Below are positions 53,813 to 63,280 of a DNA stretch of 64,000 bases, in pieces. The notes below the pieces were generated by a model, which saw only the letters and a list, made by a program, of their open reading frames with translations, ran no database searches and had not been told where the DNA came from. The stretch comes from Granulibacter bethesdensis (GTDB lineage Bacteria > Pseudomonadota > Alphaproteobacteria > Acetobacterales > Acetobacteraceae): contig NZ_CP018192.1 of NCBI RefSeq assembly GCF_001889525.1, positions 2,322,501 to 2,386,500 of the forward strand, written 5' to 3'. Position numbers and translations under genes: made by a program. How positions within the stretch are numbered: position 1 is the stretch's first letter; every line of letters starts with the position of its first letter.

Positions 53813-55146
53813 CACAGGGTCCGGGTTTCAGGCATTAACAGAGCATAGAGGACAAAGCCCAACCCGGCGACGCCAGCCAGAGAGAAAAATGCCACGGAAT
53901 AGCCGGCTTTGACGATGATCAGGCCCGCGATACCAGCACTCAGGGCAGCACCAATGCCCTGCGCCGTGGCCACAGCGCCCTGGCTGATATTGAACCGGCC
54001 GGTTCCCTTCGTCAGATCGGCGACCACCACCGGGAACAAGGCCCCGAATATCCCGGCCCCTACCCCGTCCAGCAACTGCACCCCCAGCAGCCACCATGGA
54101 TTACCCGACAGCGGATACAACATCCCACGCAGCGCCAGAATACCGAATGCCAACAGGAAAATCGGGCGCGTGCCGATACGATCAACAAACCGCCCCACCA
54201 GCATCGCCACCGGCACCATTACCATCTGGGCGGCAACAATACAGGCTGCCGCCAGGGAGGTCGCCACATCCTTTCCGACCTCCCGCATCAGAAGCTGACT
54301 GACCGAGGTGAGCATGGCCGCATTGGCCAGATGGAACAGAAACACCAGCACGGCAAAGATCATCAGGCCAGGATGCTCCGCCAGAACCCGCCAGAGGCTG
54401 GGGGACGCCTTATCCTTCAGAGCGGCCCCATCCATACCGTTGGCTTCCCCCCCGTTGGCCAGATCATTGTCTATATGCCGGTTATCAATCCTCAGCACCG
54501 TTACCAGCCCGGCAATAGCCAGAAGACCCATCAGCCAGAACACCACGACCGGGCCGTAATGCCACGCCAGCAGTCCGGCAATTGCCGCCGAGACTGCATT
54601 ACCGAGATGATTGAAGGACTCGTTACGCCCGATCCGCCGCGCAAACCCATCCGTTCCCACCAGACCCAGCGTCATCGCCGCAATAACAGGTGCGAAAATC
54701 GCCCCCGCCACGGCGGCCATAGATTGGGTCAGCGTCACCAGCGGCAAACCGGACATAAAGGGCAGCAGCAAAGTGCTGAGCGTTACCAGCAAGATCGCTA
54801 CAGCCAGCAGGCGAGGCTTATTCCGGCTGCGATCAACCAGTGCTCCGGCAGGGGTTTGCGCAACCAGCCCGACAAGCCCGCTGATGGTCAGCACCAGGCC
54901 TACACTGTATTCATCCCAGCGCCCGTCCCTGCCAGAAGCCGACAGCAGGTACACGGCAAGGTAAGGCCCCAGACCATCCCGAACATCCGCAAGAAAAAAA
55001 TTCAACTTGTCGAGAAGAGCAGATTCTTTCTGCTTCTGTCGGCTGTCAGAGGGGAGCTGACCATCTGACAGGACCGTATCAACCGCGATTGCCTCGCTCA
55101 TTGCACCCGCATCCGAAAGCACCCCCGGTCTTACTTCCCCCTTCAT
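53812..55146 (-). CDS. MFS transporter (paralogue of the one at 50.4 kb)
   Basis: Major facilitator of 444 aa from an ATG at 55146; another ATG at 55101 is equally possible, and the frame is open to 55230. The core begins LNFFLADVRDGLGPYLAVYLL, then TPAGALVDRSRNKPRLL, and later VQLLDGVGAGIFGALFPVVVADLTKGTGRFN, the same signature as its paralogue. The long hydrophilic N-terminus is unusual and may be over-called. The ArsB-type gene overlaps its stop. Confidence 0.82.
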   Translation of the reverse strand: MKGEVRPGVLSDAGAMSEAIAVDTVLSDGQLPSDSRQKQKESALLDKLNFFLADVRDGLGPYLAVYLLSASGRDGRWDEYSVGLVLTISGLVGLVAQTPAGALVDRSRNKPRLLAVAILLVTLSTLLLPFMSGLPLVTLTQSMAAVAGAIFAPVIAAMTLGLVGTDGFARRIGRNESFNHLGNAVSAAIAGLLAWHYGPVVVFWLMGLLAIAGLVTVLRIDNRHIDNDLANGGEANGMDGAALKDKASPSLWRVLAEHPGLMIFAVLVFLFHLANAAMLTSVSQLLMREVGKDVATSLAAACIVAAQMVMVPVAMLVGRFVDRIGTRPIFLLAFGILALRGMLYPLSGNPWWLLGVQLLDGVGAGIFGALFPVVVADLTKGTGRFNISQGAVATAQGIGAALSAGIAGLIIVKAGYSVAFFSLAGVAGLGFVLYALLMPETRTL

Positions 55147-55192
55147 ACCGGGAGCGTAAACGTCTGGCTGAATATCTGGATACACGGCTTGT

Positions 55193-56050
55193 TTAGCTTT
55201 TTTTTTCGTTGCCCCGCAGCTCAAGCACACGATTCAACTCCGCCCCAAGCAAAATCGCGTAAATAACAGACCAGAACCATATCATGACACCGACGAACGC
55301 GCTTAATGGCCCATAAGTGGCGTCATAAGGTGCCAAACGGGCAATATACAGGCTCACCAGCAAAGAAACGATAACAAACAGCAGGGACGCAATCACCGAA
55401 CCTGCCGTGATCCAGCGCCATGCTACCTTCATCCGACCCGGGCCATACCGATAAAGCAGAGATATCGAGAACAGCAGAAACAACAGCAACAGACCTATCC
55501 CCGCTGTTCTGGTCAGATACTCCCGGTATCCCGACATGCCCGTAAAGGAGATAACGGCGGGCAGAGCCACCAGAAGAGCCAACGAAATAACCCCCGCCAG
55601 CAGGGCCGCGAGTGTCATCAGCAATCCGACCAACTGGACGCACAGGAACGAGCGATTTTCTTTTTCCTCATACGCAATATTCAGGGCAGACATCATAGCT
55701 TTGATACCGGTCGAGGACGACCAGAATGCAAAGCCCGCACTGAACAGCGCGCCAAAACCCAGTGTCTTCCGAGGTTGAGCAACAAGCCAGTCGATCCGGT
55801 TTTCAACCAGCTCAAAGGCACCGGGGGGCAATAGTTCTGGCAGATGATCAAGTTGCGGCCTGATAGTGGCGGGATCGAGCAGCAAACCATACACAAAAAT
55901 CAACATGGTCATGGTCGGGAACAATGCCAGCGTGGCATAAAATGCGCAGCCAGCCGCGATCAGCGACATCTGGTCACCGATCATTTTGCGTCCTGTTCCA
56001 ATAATAACAGTGCGCCAGTCACTCCAGAAAGCACAAGGCGGTCTTGTCAC
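55193..56050 (-). CDS. YihY/BrkB-family membrane protein
   Basis: Six-helix inner-membrane protein of 285 aa, GTG start at 56050. DQMSLIAAGCAFYATLALFPTM and FGALFSAGFAFWSSSTGIKAMMSALNIAYEE are hallmark YihY segments, as is APYDATYGPLSAFVGVMIWFWSVIYAILLGAELN near the end. The family (once mis-named RNase BN) has no proven function. It heads the minus-strand run toward dnaQ. Confidence 0.9.
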   Translation of the reverse strand: MTRPPCAFWSDWRTVIIGTGRKMIGDQMSLIAAGCAFYATLALFPTMTMLIFVYGLLLDPATIRPQLDHLPELLPPGAFELVENRIDWLVAQPRKTLGFGALFSAGFAFWSSSTGIKAMMSALNIAYEEKENRSFLCVQLVGLLMTLAALLAGVISLALLVALPAVISFTGMSGYREYLTRTAGIGLLLLFLLFSISLLYRYGPGRMKVAWRWITAGSVIASLLFVIVSLLVSLYIARLAPYDATYGPLSAFVGVMIWFWSVIYAILLGAELNRVLELRGNEKKS

Positions 56051-56258
56051 CTGGCCACTTCCATTCCCACCACATGATCCAGAGTGCTGCCAGATAGCAG
56101 ATTTCTGGATCTTTTATGTATCCTTACTCCCAAAAAATCACACGGCATCTCCCCACCTGCTAAGCAACAGTCGTGGTGGCTGATCATAATCAAGATTTGG
56201 CGAAAATTTTTAAAAAAATATAAAATAAAAGAAAATATAAAAATTTCTTTTAGGGTTT

Positions 56259-56288
56259 ATAAAATAAAATAGAAATTTTTTATTTTAT
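56259..56288 (-). repeat. AT-only inverted repeat after the atypical regulator
   Basis: ATAAAATAAAA at 56259-56269 pairs perfectly with TTTTATTTTAT at 56278-56288, about 20 bp past the regulator stop, in a block (about 56200-56300) made almost only of A and T. It may act as a terminator, but an all-AT stem is weak. Confidence 0.35.
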
Positions 56289-56307
56289 ATTGAATTTTAT
56301 GGTGCCG

Positions 56308-57030
56308 TCAGGCTGCAGCTTCTTCTTTTTGCTCTGCAACCAAACGATAGCCCTGCTTCCTTACGGAAAAAATTGACAGGCCAGAATGAACGGCTGACAG
56401 TTTCTGTCGCAAACGGCAGACATTGACCCGCACCAAAGTAGGATCACGTACCGTGGTATTAGGGCTCAGATGTCTCATGATCAATGCAATGGAACAGGCA
56501 TCACCCGCGTTCTGCGCAAGTATATGCAACAATGAGAATTCCTGCGGCGTCAGAGTAAGGTATTCCTGTCCAACCCTGGCTGTACGACGCTGCACATCCA
56601 GCAGAACCTGTCCGACCTGTAATTCTCGGTGCAAAGTCCACCGGCTGGGAACTTTCATACGCACCATGATGCGTGCTTGAAGCTCCTTCGCGATTACATC
56701 CTTCGGGAAGACCTCATCGGCCCCTTCCGTCAGACACCTTACTCTTACCTCAACATCTCCCACACCCAGAACAATAATGGGAATTGTCTCGTCTATAAGT
56801 CGTACCTGACCTACCGCAACATCCGGAGGCAAAGATAACCCAGCCCCCTCAATGATAACCAGATTACAATCATTATCCTGAAGGTTCTTGACCAGCTCTG
56901 GAGAATCCTCTGTTGAAGAAATATTCCACCTGCCCCCAGGCATGCTGTTAAGCAATTCATTGACCAAATTGCTTACATGCCCAAGGACCAGCGCTTTCAT
57001 TGCAACAATCTCGCCAGAGTAAGAAGTCAT
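56308..57030 (-). CDS. Atypical OmpR-type response regulator without phospho-acceptor Asp
   Basis: Protein of 240 aa with a receiver-like N-terminal half and an OmpR/PhoB-type winged helix (about residues 135-232: LTLTPQEFSLLHILAQNAG, then VRVNVCRLRQKL and SVRKQGYRLVAEQ). In the receiver the phospho-acceptor position reads NLVIIEGAG, with Glu 61 in place of Asp, and the acidic pair near the N-terminus is lost (LVLGHVSN). The Thr of the switch is also replaced (IVLGVGD); the Lys in FPKDV remains. It is likely phosphorylation-independent. The glycosyltransferase gene lies 14 bp upstream on the same strand, so they may be one transcript. Confidence 0.8.
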   Translation of the reverse strand: MTSYSGEIVAMKALVLGHVSNLVNELLNSMPGGRWNISSTEDSPELVKNLQDNDCNLVIIEGAGLSLPPDVAVGQVRLIDETIPIIVLGVGDVEVRVRCLTEGADEVFPKDVIAKELQARIMVRMKVPSRWTLHRELQVGQVLLDVQRRTARVGQEYLTLTPQEFSLLHILAQNAGDACSIALIMRHLSPNTTVRDPTLVRVNVCRLRQKLSAVHSGLSIFSVRKQGYRLVAEQKEEAAA

Positions 57031-57044
57031 TGTCCAGACCTAAA

Positions 57045-59609
57045 TTAAATATTAATCACAATTTTAGAATAATCAGAGAGAACAGAACGTCTTTTCATAA
57101 TATCTCTGGCTGAAATACTTTCCAGCCAGTGCCAGATCACAGGTTCCGGATCATTAAGTGCATGAAAGGGCTGCATGCTGGTCGAAAAGTGCGGATTAAA
57201 GAACGGATCATGACGTAACACCTCTCCCCACCTTTCCAGCATGATTTGGGTTTCCTTGAAAAATCTGCGCTCCTGAGCTGGGCGTACATCATCCCCTCGG
57301 CTCAGGGACTCATGATGCTCTGCAAAAAATTCAGGGGTATAGATAATTGTATAACCCGCCGCCCTTAATCTCAGACAAAGATCAATATCATTGAACGCAA
57401 CAGCCAACTTTGCTTCATCAAAACAGCCAATTTCATGAAATGCCTTACCCCTTACCAGCATACCGGCTGCTGTCACGGCCGACATTTCCTGTGTAAAATT
57501 GGCCCTTCCTCCATATCCACCTTCATCGCCAGGTAAGCCGGTATGCACATGCCCCGCCACCCCACCTATACCCAATATAACGCCGCCGTGTTGAATGGTG
57601 CCATTCGGATAAACAAATTTTCCACCGACCGCCCCAACCCGAGGGTCAACTTCTGCCTCTGCCACAAGTCGATATAGCCAATCAGAGGTAAGGACAAATA
57701 AATCGTTGTTTAAAAATACATAATAGTCTGCAGGATAAGACGCACAGGCAATATTATTGAGCAAGGAATAATTAAACGGTATTTCCTGCCGGATTATTTT
57801 AATATTGGAATGTGCTGAGACATAATCCTGCAAAAGTGATATATTCGGATCAGTAGACCAATTATCAACCAACACAATCTGATAATTGGTATAATGAGTT
57901 TTTTCGATAATGTTTTTGATACAATTCAGCGTAACGTCAATCTGATCCTTGAAAGGAATGACAATACTGACACTCGGGCTGTTATTCGTTTTCCAATCAA
58001 TCTTGTAAAGTGTCATTCCATATCTGGTTGACACATCTGCCTTAAGACCGCGGCGCTCCAGATGCCGCGACACACATTGAAGCCCTGCTTCAATCGCATA
58101 TGGCTTTGCACCGATATCGCCCGCAGTTGAACCGGGTGTAATACGCCAATGATACAGAATTTCGGGAACATGGAATACTTCCGATGGTTCCAGACGTTCC
58201 GCAATCCGCAACAGCATGTCATGGTCCTGCGCACCATCGAACTGCTTGTTGAAAGGACCTGCACTATTGATGACATCTCGCTGCACAAGAACGAAATGAC
58301 AGATATAGTTTACCTCAAGTAAAAGACGATAGTTCCAGTCCGGCTTGAAGGCCGGATCTCTGAAAAACCCACTATCGTCAATTTTATCTTCGTCGCTGTA
58401 AAGCAGTTTCGCACCCGTGGCCTCTGCGGCGGCAATCATGATATCCAGTGCGCTGGCCTCAAGAAGATCATCATGGTCAAGAAATGCGATCCAGTTGCCA
58501 TTGGCAGCTTTGAGGCCCAGATTACTGGCTTCGCTGATCCCACTGTTCTTTCGGGTGGCCAGATGCTGGATACGGGAATCAGCCTGCGCAAACTGGTGCA
58601 GCATATCCTTTAAATCTGCTTCTCCACTGCAATCATCAATCAGTATCAATTCCCAATTCTGATATGTCTGCGCGATGACAGACTCGACAGCCAGAGCAAA
58701 ATCAGACAGGCGCGGTTTGTAGACAGGGCAAATTATACTGACCAGCGGAGCAGTTTTACGCCGCGAATCCAGACGGATCATCGAAGAATCATTAAGAGCC
58801 TTCGTATATTTTCTTGCCCAGGTATCATAATCATCAATATTATATCGATACGTTGGAAGCAGATCTTCAATTTGGGTTCGTAATGCCGTCAACTGACGGT
58901 GCAAATTTGCAACCATATCAGATATTTCGACAATACTTGCTTCCTGCTTATCGGTCAGAATAGACGTCACATACGGACTGCCATCCAGCTCGATATTTTC
59001 CGGCATTTTAAAAAAACGGAATGTCTGACTGAATGGTTTGGCAACTGGAAAGACAGGCCTGTATTCGAAACCACAACGTGGATCCGCACTGAGCGCACGC
59101 CCGACATCACTGCGATAACGATTGGCACGCAGCAGAGCGACTGTCTGTCCTTCACATTCCACGCGCAGCTGGGAATTACCAACGAATTGTTTCGGATCTT
59201 CCGCTGTATTTTCCAGAATCCAGCCCCGGAAAGCACCACGCTGATAACCATCAATAGAACTTCTGAATTCGGGAACCCAGCTCATCTGAAAAGAAACAGA
59301 AGCGTTCAGTACATTGTTCCACAAAAGCGGGACGGAGATCCCTCCTTCTGTCATCATTTCAAAATAATGAGTTTCTCCGTCTCTAAAACGGCCAGGGACA
59401 CTAATTGTAAATCCGACCAGTGCGTGAGGGAAACCCGCAGCAGAAACGTCGGGACGCGATTCATCACAGGTAATACGCTGTATTTCCTGCCCATCCAAAA
59501 CAATAATAGCCTTCAATGAAGAATTCGGGGCGGCCGGATCATGAGCCCACCCCTTTACAAGGCCCCCTTCAATAGAATCTATAATACAGCATAGATTATT
59601 CTTGATCAT
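57045..59609 (-). CDS. Tandem GT2 glycosyltransferase with N-terminal repeats
   Basis: Protein of 854 aa. Two similar N-terminal modules (about 1-100 and 110-200) share GWAHDP/GWILEN and a SRPDVSAAG/YRSDVGRAL pattern seen in large glycosyltransferases; a short linker may be coiled. Two GT-A catalytic domains follow: SIICPVYKPRLSDFALAVES with metal motif FLDHDD, and SIVIPFKDQIDVTLNCIKN with FLNNDL. The C-terminus has a GT2-type segment, FNDIDLCLRLRAAGYTIIYTPE. It probably builds a surface glycan with two linkages. It lies between a TPR glycosyltransferase and an atypical regulator. Confidence 0.85.
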   Translation of the reverse strand: MIKNNLCCIIDSIEGGLVKGWAHDPAAPNSSLKAIIVLDGQEIQRITCDESRPDVSAAGFPHALVGFTISVPGRFRDGETHYFEMMTEGGISVPLLWNNVLNASVSFQMSWVPEFRSSIDGYQRGAFRGWILENTAEDPKQFVGNSQLRVECEGQTVALLRANRYRSDVGRALSADPRCGFEYRPVFPVAKPFSQTFRFFKMPENIELDGSPYVTSILTDKQEASIVEISDMVANLHRQLTALRTQIEDLLPTYRYNIDDYDTWARKYTKALNDSSMIRLDSRRKTAPLVSIICPVYKPRLSDFALAVESVIAQTYQNWELILIDDCSGEADLKDMLHQFAQADSRIQHLATRKNSGISEASNLGLKAANGNWIAFLDHDDLLEASALDIMIAAAEATGAKLLYSDEDKIDDSGFFRDPAFKPDWNYRLLLEVNYICHFVLVQRDVINSAGPFNKQFDGAQDHDMLLRIAERLEPSEVFHVPEILYHWRITPGSTAGDIGAKPYAIEAGLQCVSRHLERRGLKADVSTRYGMTLYKIDWKTNNSPSVSIVIPFKDQIDVTLNCIKNIIEKTHYTNYQIVLVDNWSTDPNISLLQDYVSAHSNIKIIRQEIPFNYSLLNNIACASYPADYYVFLNNDLFVLTSDWLYRLVAEAEVDPRVGAVGGKFVYPNGTIQHGGVILGIGGVAGHVHTGLPGDEGGYGGRANFTQEMSAVTAAGMLVRGKAFHEIGCFDEAKLAVAFNDIDLCLRLRAAGYTIIYTPEFFAEHHESLSRGDDVRPAQERRFFKETQIMLERWGEVLRHDPFFNPHFSTSMQPFHALNDPEPVIWHWLESISARDIMKRRSVLSDYSKIVINI

Positions 59610-59636
59610 AAAATCTTGCTTTTTGATATGGTTGTA

Positions 59637-61046
59637 TTACGATTTTATTTTCAGCGAACCAAGTTCAAGGCGCATTTGTTCAAAAACACTTTTCCAGTCG
59701 CCGCAATCTGACTGACGAAACAGACGCGCAGTCGGATACCAAGGGGATGTATCCCGACCAATCAACCATCTCCACTCAGCGACATGAGGCAATATCAACC
59801 ATAAAGGCACACCGATCGCACCAGCCAGATGCGCCACCGAGGTGTCGATACTAATGACCAGATCCAACCCGGCCATAATCGCCATGGTATCTTCAAAGCT
59901 TTTGACTTCGAGACTGAGATGCACCACAGGCGCAACCCCATAAAATTCACCCACCTGCGACTGCGATGGCCCCTTCTGCAAAATCACGAAGGCAACATCC
60001 GGGCAGTTAGCTAGAGCCTCGAATTCCTTCAGCTGTACAGAACGCTTCCAGTCATTTTTATGTGTCGGTCGGCCAGCCCATACAATGCCAATTCTTTTGA
60101 AACGACGGGGCAGTATTTTATCCAGCTTTGCCGACCAGGCTGCTTTTTTTTCCTCATCGACATACAGATAGGGAACACGATCTGGAATATTATCAAGCGT
60201 GATATCAAAAATACGTGGCAGTCCTGTAATAGGTAGCCACGCCTTATAGTCACCGGTGTCATTCCAGTTAACGAAACAACGTGCTTCCGGGCATATCATT
60301 TGCAAAAGAGGCTTGAGCTCCGGACTGCATCCTACAGATACTTTCGAGCACCTTTCCAGAACACGGGGAATGAGCCGACCAAACTGGATGGCATCGCCAA
60401 ATCCCTGATCTGCGACCAGCAGAAGTGTCTCATCCCCTTCGAACCGCGATCCATCCCATTGAGGTTTATCTGTATAAGGAATAGGGGGTGCTGCATCAGG
60501 AATACGGAATCTCCATTCGTATTCTTCCCACCCTTCCCTGAACTCTCCATTCTGAAGCAGGGCTTCAGAAAGGCCGAAATGGGCACCCGCCATATCAGGC
60601 ACAATTGACAATGCCGCTCGAAAGCTCTTCTGCGCCTCTGCATTGAGCCCGGCATCCATTTCCACAATCGCCAGATTATGAAGTGCTTCACCATCTCCTG
60701 GATTAAGTTCGACTGCCCGCCGGGCGGTTACCAGCGCCTCATCCAACTTTCCACAGAGCCGGTAGAATTCGCATATATTGCGAATGTAAAGAGGGGTATT
60801 AACCCCGCAGAGAATGGACTGCTCTGCATAAGCCAATGCCTGCTGCATATTTCCTTTTTTATAAGAAATAACAGCCATCAGATGCAGGGCATCCGCATGG
60901 TGCGGATGCTGCTTCAGAATTGTCTGCAAAAGGCTTTCGGCTCTGTCAATCCGCCCGGCTTCATCATGCCGGATTGCAGCCTCGAAAATCTCGGCAACGC
61001 CTAGAGAAACCTGATCTGGCGCTATGGATAAATCAGACATTGGCAT
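59637..61046 (-). CDS. TPR-containing glycosyltransferase (GT9/GT41-like)
   Basis: Protein of 469 aa. Four or so TPRs fill residues 15-180 (RIDRAESLLQTILKQHPHHADALHLMAVIS is the first). The C-terminal half is a GT-B fold: LLLVADQGFGDAIQFGRLIPRV, RIGIVWAGRPTHKNDWKRSV and LDLVISIDTSVAHLAGAIGVPLWLIL, the last resembling the ADP-heptose transferase site. The combination is common for protein O-glycosylation or LPS/capsule assembly. It overlaps the upstream gene by 14 bp. The start may be the ATG at 61040. Confidence 0.85.
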   Translation of the reverse strand: MPMSDLSIAPDQVSLGVAEIFEAAIRHDEAGRIDRAESLLQTILKQHPHHADALHLMAVISYKKGNMQQALAYAEQSILCGVNTPLYIRNICEFYRLCGKLDEALVTARRAVELNPGDGEALHNLAIVEMDAGLNAEAQKSFRAALSIVPDMAGAHFGLSEALLQNGEFREGWEEYEWRFRIPDAAPPIPYTDKPQWDGSRFEGDETLLLVADQGFGDAIQFGRLIPRVLERCSKVSVGCSPELKPLLQMICPEARCFVNWNDTGDYKAWLPITGLPRIFDITLDNIPDRVPYLYVDEEKKAAWSAKLDKILPRRFKRIGIVWAGRPTHKNDWKRSVQLKEFEALANCPDVAFVILQKGPSQSQVGEFYGVAPVVHLSLEVKSFEDTMAIMAGLDLVISIDTSVAHLAGAIGVPLWLILPHVAEWRWLIGRDTSPWYPTARLFRQSDCGDWKSVFEQMRLELGSLKIKS

Positions 61047-62829
61047 TTGCAGTGCTGGGTTCGCTCACAAGAGCCTCAAATCCTCTCGCCTCGATCAGGC
61101 TGGAAAGGATTTTAGAGGCTTCCGCCAGATGAGCAGAAAATGGCTCATATCCGATCATCGGAGGAAGAGTAAGGGAATGCTGTCGACCGTAGACAGGTTC
61201 GAAGCTGACGAAATTAGTGATCCGCTCACAGGCCATGGATTGGTTCTGCAGCAAATCCGAAATTTTGACCGGCAGATATTTCAGGACAAAATTGCTGCGC
61301 ATATGTTCAGCAATGTCTGACATTGCTTTGACATATTCAGCCGCACCTTCAATCGTCCCGTCATATTCCAGCAACACCGGCGTGCTGGAAGCAAATTTCC
61401 GCACCGCAGAAGACAGAGGGTGATCGATAAGATGAATGATCGGCGCATATGGGAAAAGAAGAGCGATCAGGCCGATTTGTGTTTCATCAAGGGGATCAAT
61501 ATTCACGATCCAATTGCTTTTGTCCTGTCCCTGCGCCTGGACTGAGCGGAAATGGCCCTGCAGCTTTTCCCTGAGCGTTCTCAGGCTTGAGACACGATCA
61601 GCCATCCAGAGATCAGCCAAGGCCTCCGGATAGGCATACGGCGATGCCACCATTTCCGGCAGGCGCTCTATCAGGCTGGAGAGCAACGGCCCCAATGCAA
61701 TGGTTGATGCCGAAATAGCTGAGGCAATCCATTTTCCGAACGGAGCCGTTACCTGGGAAGAAGCTCCCACTACGAAGATCGGCTGTATACCACCGTCGAA
61801 TTCTTTCTCAGCGGGGCTGATCAATCCCAGTTTGTTAGCGGTAAAAAAGCTTTTAAGACGTTCGACATAACCACCCAACCCGACAGGCCCAACCCCCAGC
61901 GGCGCATCCGGAGCACGCCCACCTTCCTGCCATGCTGCAAAAGCGTCTTCATAACGACCCAACCCGTAAAGAATGTTACCGCGCTCCTTCCACTCAAAGA
62001 AGCTGCGGGTGATATCTTCCCCGGGAAGGGCATTCACAATATCCAGAGCCTGGGCCGCAAGACCAAGTTCATTGAGAACAGCCGCATATTGAACAGCCAG
62101 AAAGCGGTTTTCTCCTGCTTTTTCATAAGCCTGGGACAGGATGTCCCGAGCTTTTTCCAGTCGTCCAGCTTTTCTTTCCAGCAGGGCATGACCGATGACA
62201 GTCTGTGGAACATCAGGAGCAAGGCTGAGAGATTGCTCATAGGAATTGGCAGCTTCCTCGAAACGCCCCTGCAACGTCAGATTCCATCCGAGGTTGGCCA
62301 GAATGATCGCATCGGGCTGGTCGATCATGGCGATCGTATGCCGATAGCATGCCTCCCCCCCGATCAATTCACCTGCTTCACTCAGGATCATCCCCAGCAC
62401 ATTATGAGCGTCAGCAAGAGTGGGATCCGCACGGATCGCCATGCGTGCAACCCGCTCCGCATCTTTCAGTTCACGGACTTCCATATGCAGCCTGGCCAGC
62501 TGTGTCAGCTGAACGGCCAGATTAGGATTGGCCTTCACCAGACGTGAAAGCAGCGCCTTGGCAGCGCTATGATTATTCTGGGCCAGACGGATCTGGCTTA
62601 ACATTAACAGCGCATCTGGGTCATAAGGGGACAAATCCAGAACGGCCAGGCTGAGCTCTTCAGCAACGGCGGCATTGCCTATTTTAAATGCCTGACGTGC
62701 CCGCTCGGTCGTGGGGGCCAGATAAACCGCGCTATTGGCTGCCACCATTGAAACCGGCTCAACCAAACAACAACGGACCGCTCGCAACCCACTACCACAA
62801 TGGCACATAACAGAAGGATCAATCGACAT
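61033..62829 (-). CDS. TPR protein with degenerate sulfotransferase-like domain
   Basis: Protein of 598 aa. An N-terminal CHCGSGLRAVRCC resembles a SEC-C zinc motif. TPRs cover about 45-300 (AHNVLGMILSEAGELIGGEACYRHT, LERKAGRLEKARDIL). From about residue 345 the sequence aligns in outline with TPR-sulfotransferases (PIFVVGASSQVTAPFGKWIASA), but the 5'-phosphosulfate loop normally reads GxPRSGTT and is not conserved here. IIHLIDHPL and FEPVYGR match later parts. It may be an inactive or redirected member. First gene of the three-gene glycan set; GAGG lies upstream of the ATG. Confidence 0.72.
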   Translation of the reverse strand: MSIDPSVMCHCGSGLRAVRCCLVEPVSMVAANSAVYLAPTTERARQAFKIGNAAVAEELSLAVLDLSPYDPDALLMLSQIRLAQNNHSAAKALLSRLVKANPNLAVQLTQLARLHMEVRELKDAERVARMAIRADPTLADAHNVLGMILSEAGELIGGEACYRHTIAMIDQPDAIILANLGWNLTLQGRFEEAANSYEQSLSLAPDVPQTVIGHALLERKAGRLEKARDILSQAYEKAGENRFLAVQYAAVLNELGLAAQALDIVNALPGEDITRSFFEWKERGNILYGLGRYEDAFAAWQEGGRAPDAPLGVGPVGLGGYVERLKSFFTANKLGLISPAEKEFDGGIQPIFVVGASSQVTAPFGKWIASAISASTIALGPLLSSLIERLPEMVASPYAYPEALADLWMADRVSSLRTLREKLQGHFRSVQAQGQDKSNWIVNIDPLDETQIGLIALLFPYAPIIHLIDHPLSSAVRKFASSTPVLLEYDGTIEGAAEYVKAMSDIAEHMRSNFVLKYLPVKISDLLQNQSMACERITNFVSFEPVYGRQHSLTLPPMIGYEPFSAHLAEASKILSSLIEARGFEALVSEPSTANANV

Positions 62830-63280
62830 AGCAATACCTCAAAAAATAAAAATCTTCACTGTGTTTGTTTATGTAGATTTTTTTGCGAATACATCCAACC
62901 GTTTTGGAAAATAAATTTATTTATCCGTATGATTGTAGAAACTATTAAAAGTAAGGAAAAATTATTTACTTTGACATATGATATCCTGGCAGGAAAATGA
63001 CCACAGTACGTGATTGTAGGGTTAACCTGTAACCGCATTTGATATTCCGATTAAAGGAAACATAATAGCTTTTGCAACCTTAAATTGAGTTTTGTTAGGT
63101 AAATTGATTTTTATTATAATTAATTATATTTGTTACTTTAATCACATTTTTTTAAAATTGGGTTTTTATTCCATCAATGATAACTTTATCTGAAAAAAAA
63201 CCTGACAAAATATTATTTAAATAGATAAAATTTTTATATTTGTAGGAAAATAGTTTTAAAATCGATAACCAACAAAATCT
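62830..63280. other. AT-rich non-coding region upstream of the glycan genes
   Basis: About 450 bp dominated by A and T, unlike the GC-rich surroundings. It should contain the promoter of the glycan operon. A perfect 14-bp palindrome AAATAAATTTATTT is at 62909-62922. Short open frames here look random. No RNA gene was recognised. Confidence 0.4.

Noticed and set aside
62830-63280. Small genes in the AT-rich gap
   Set aside because: Open frames such as the one at 62800-63000 have random composition and no credible ribosome site.
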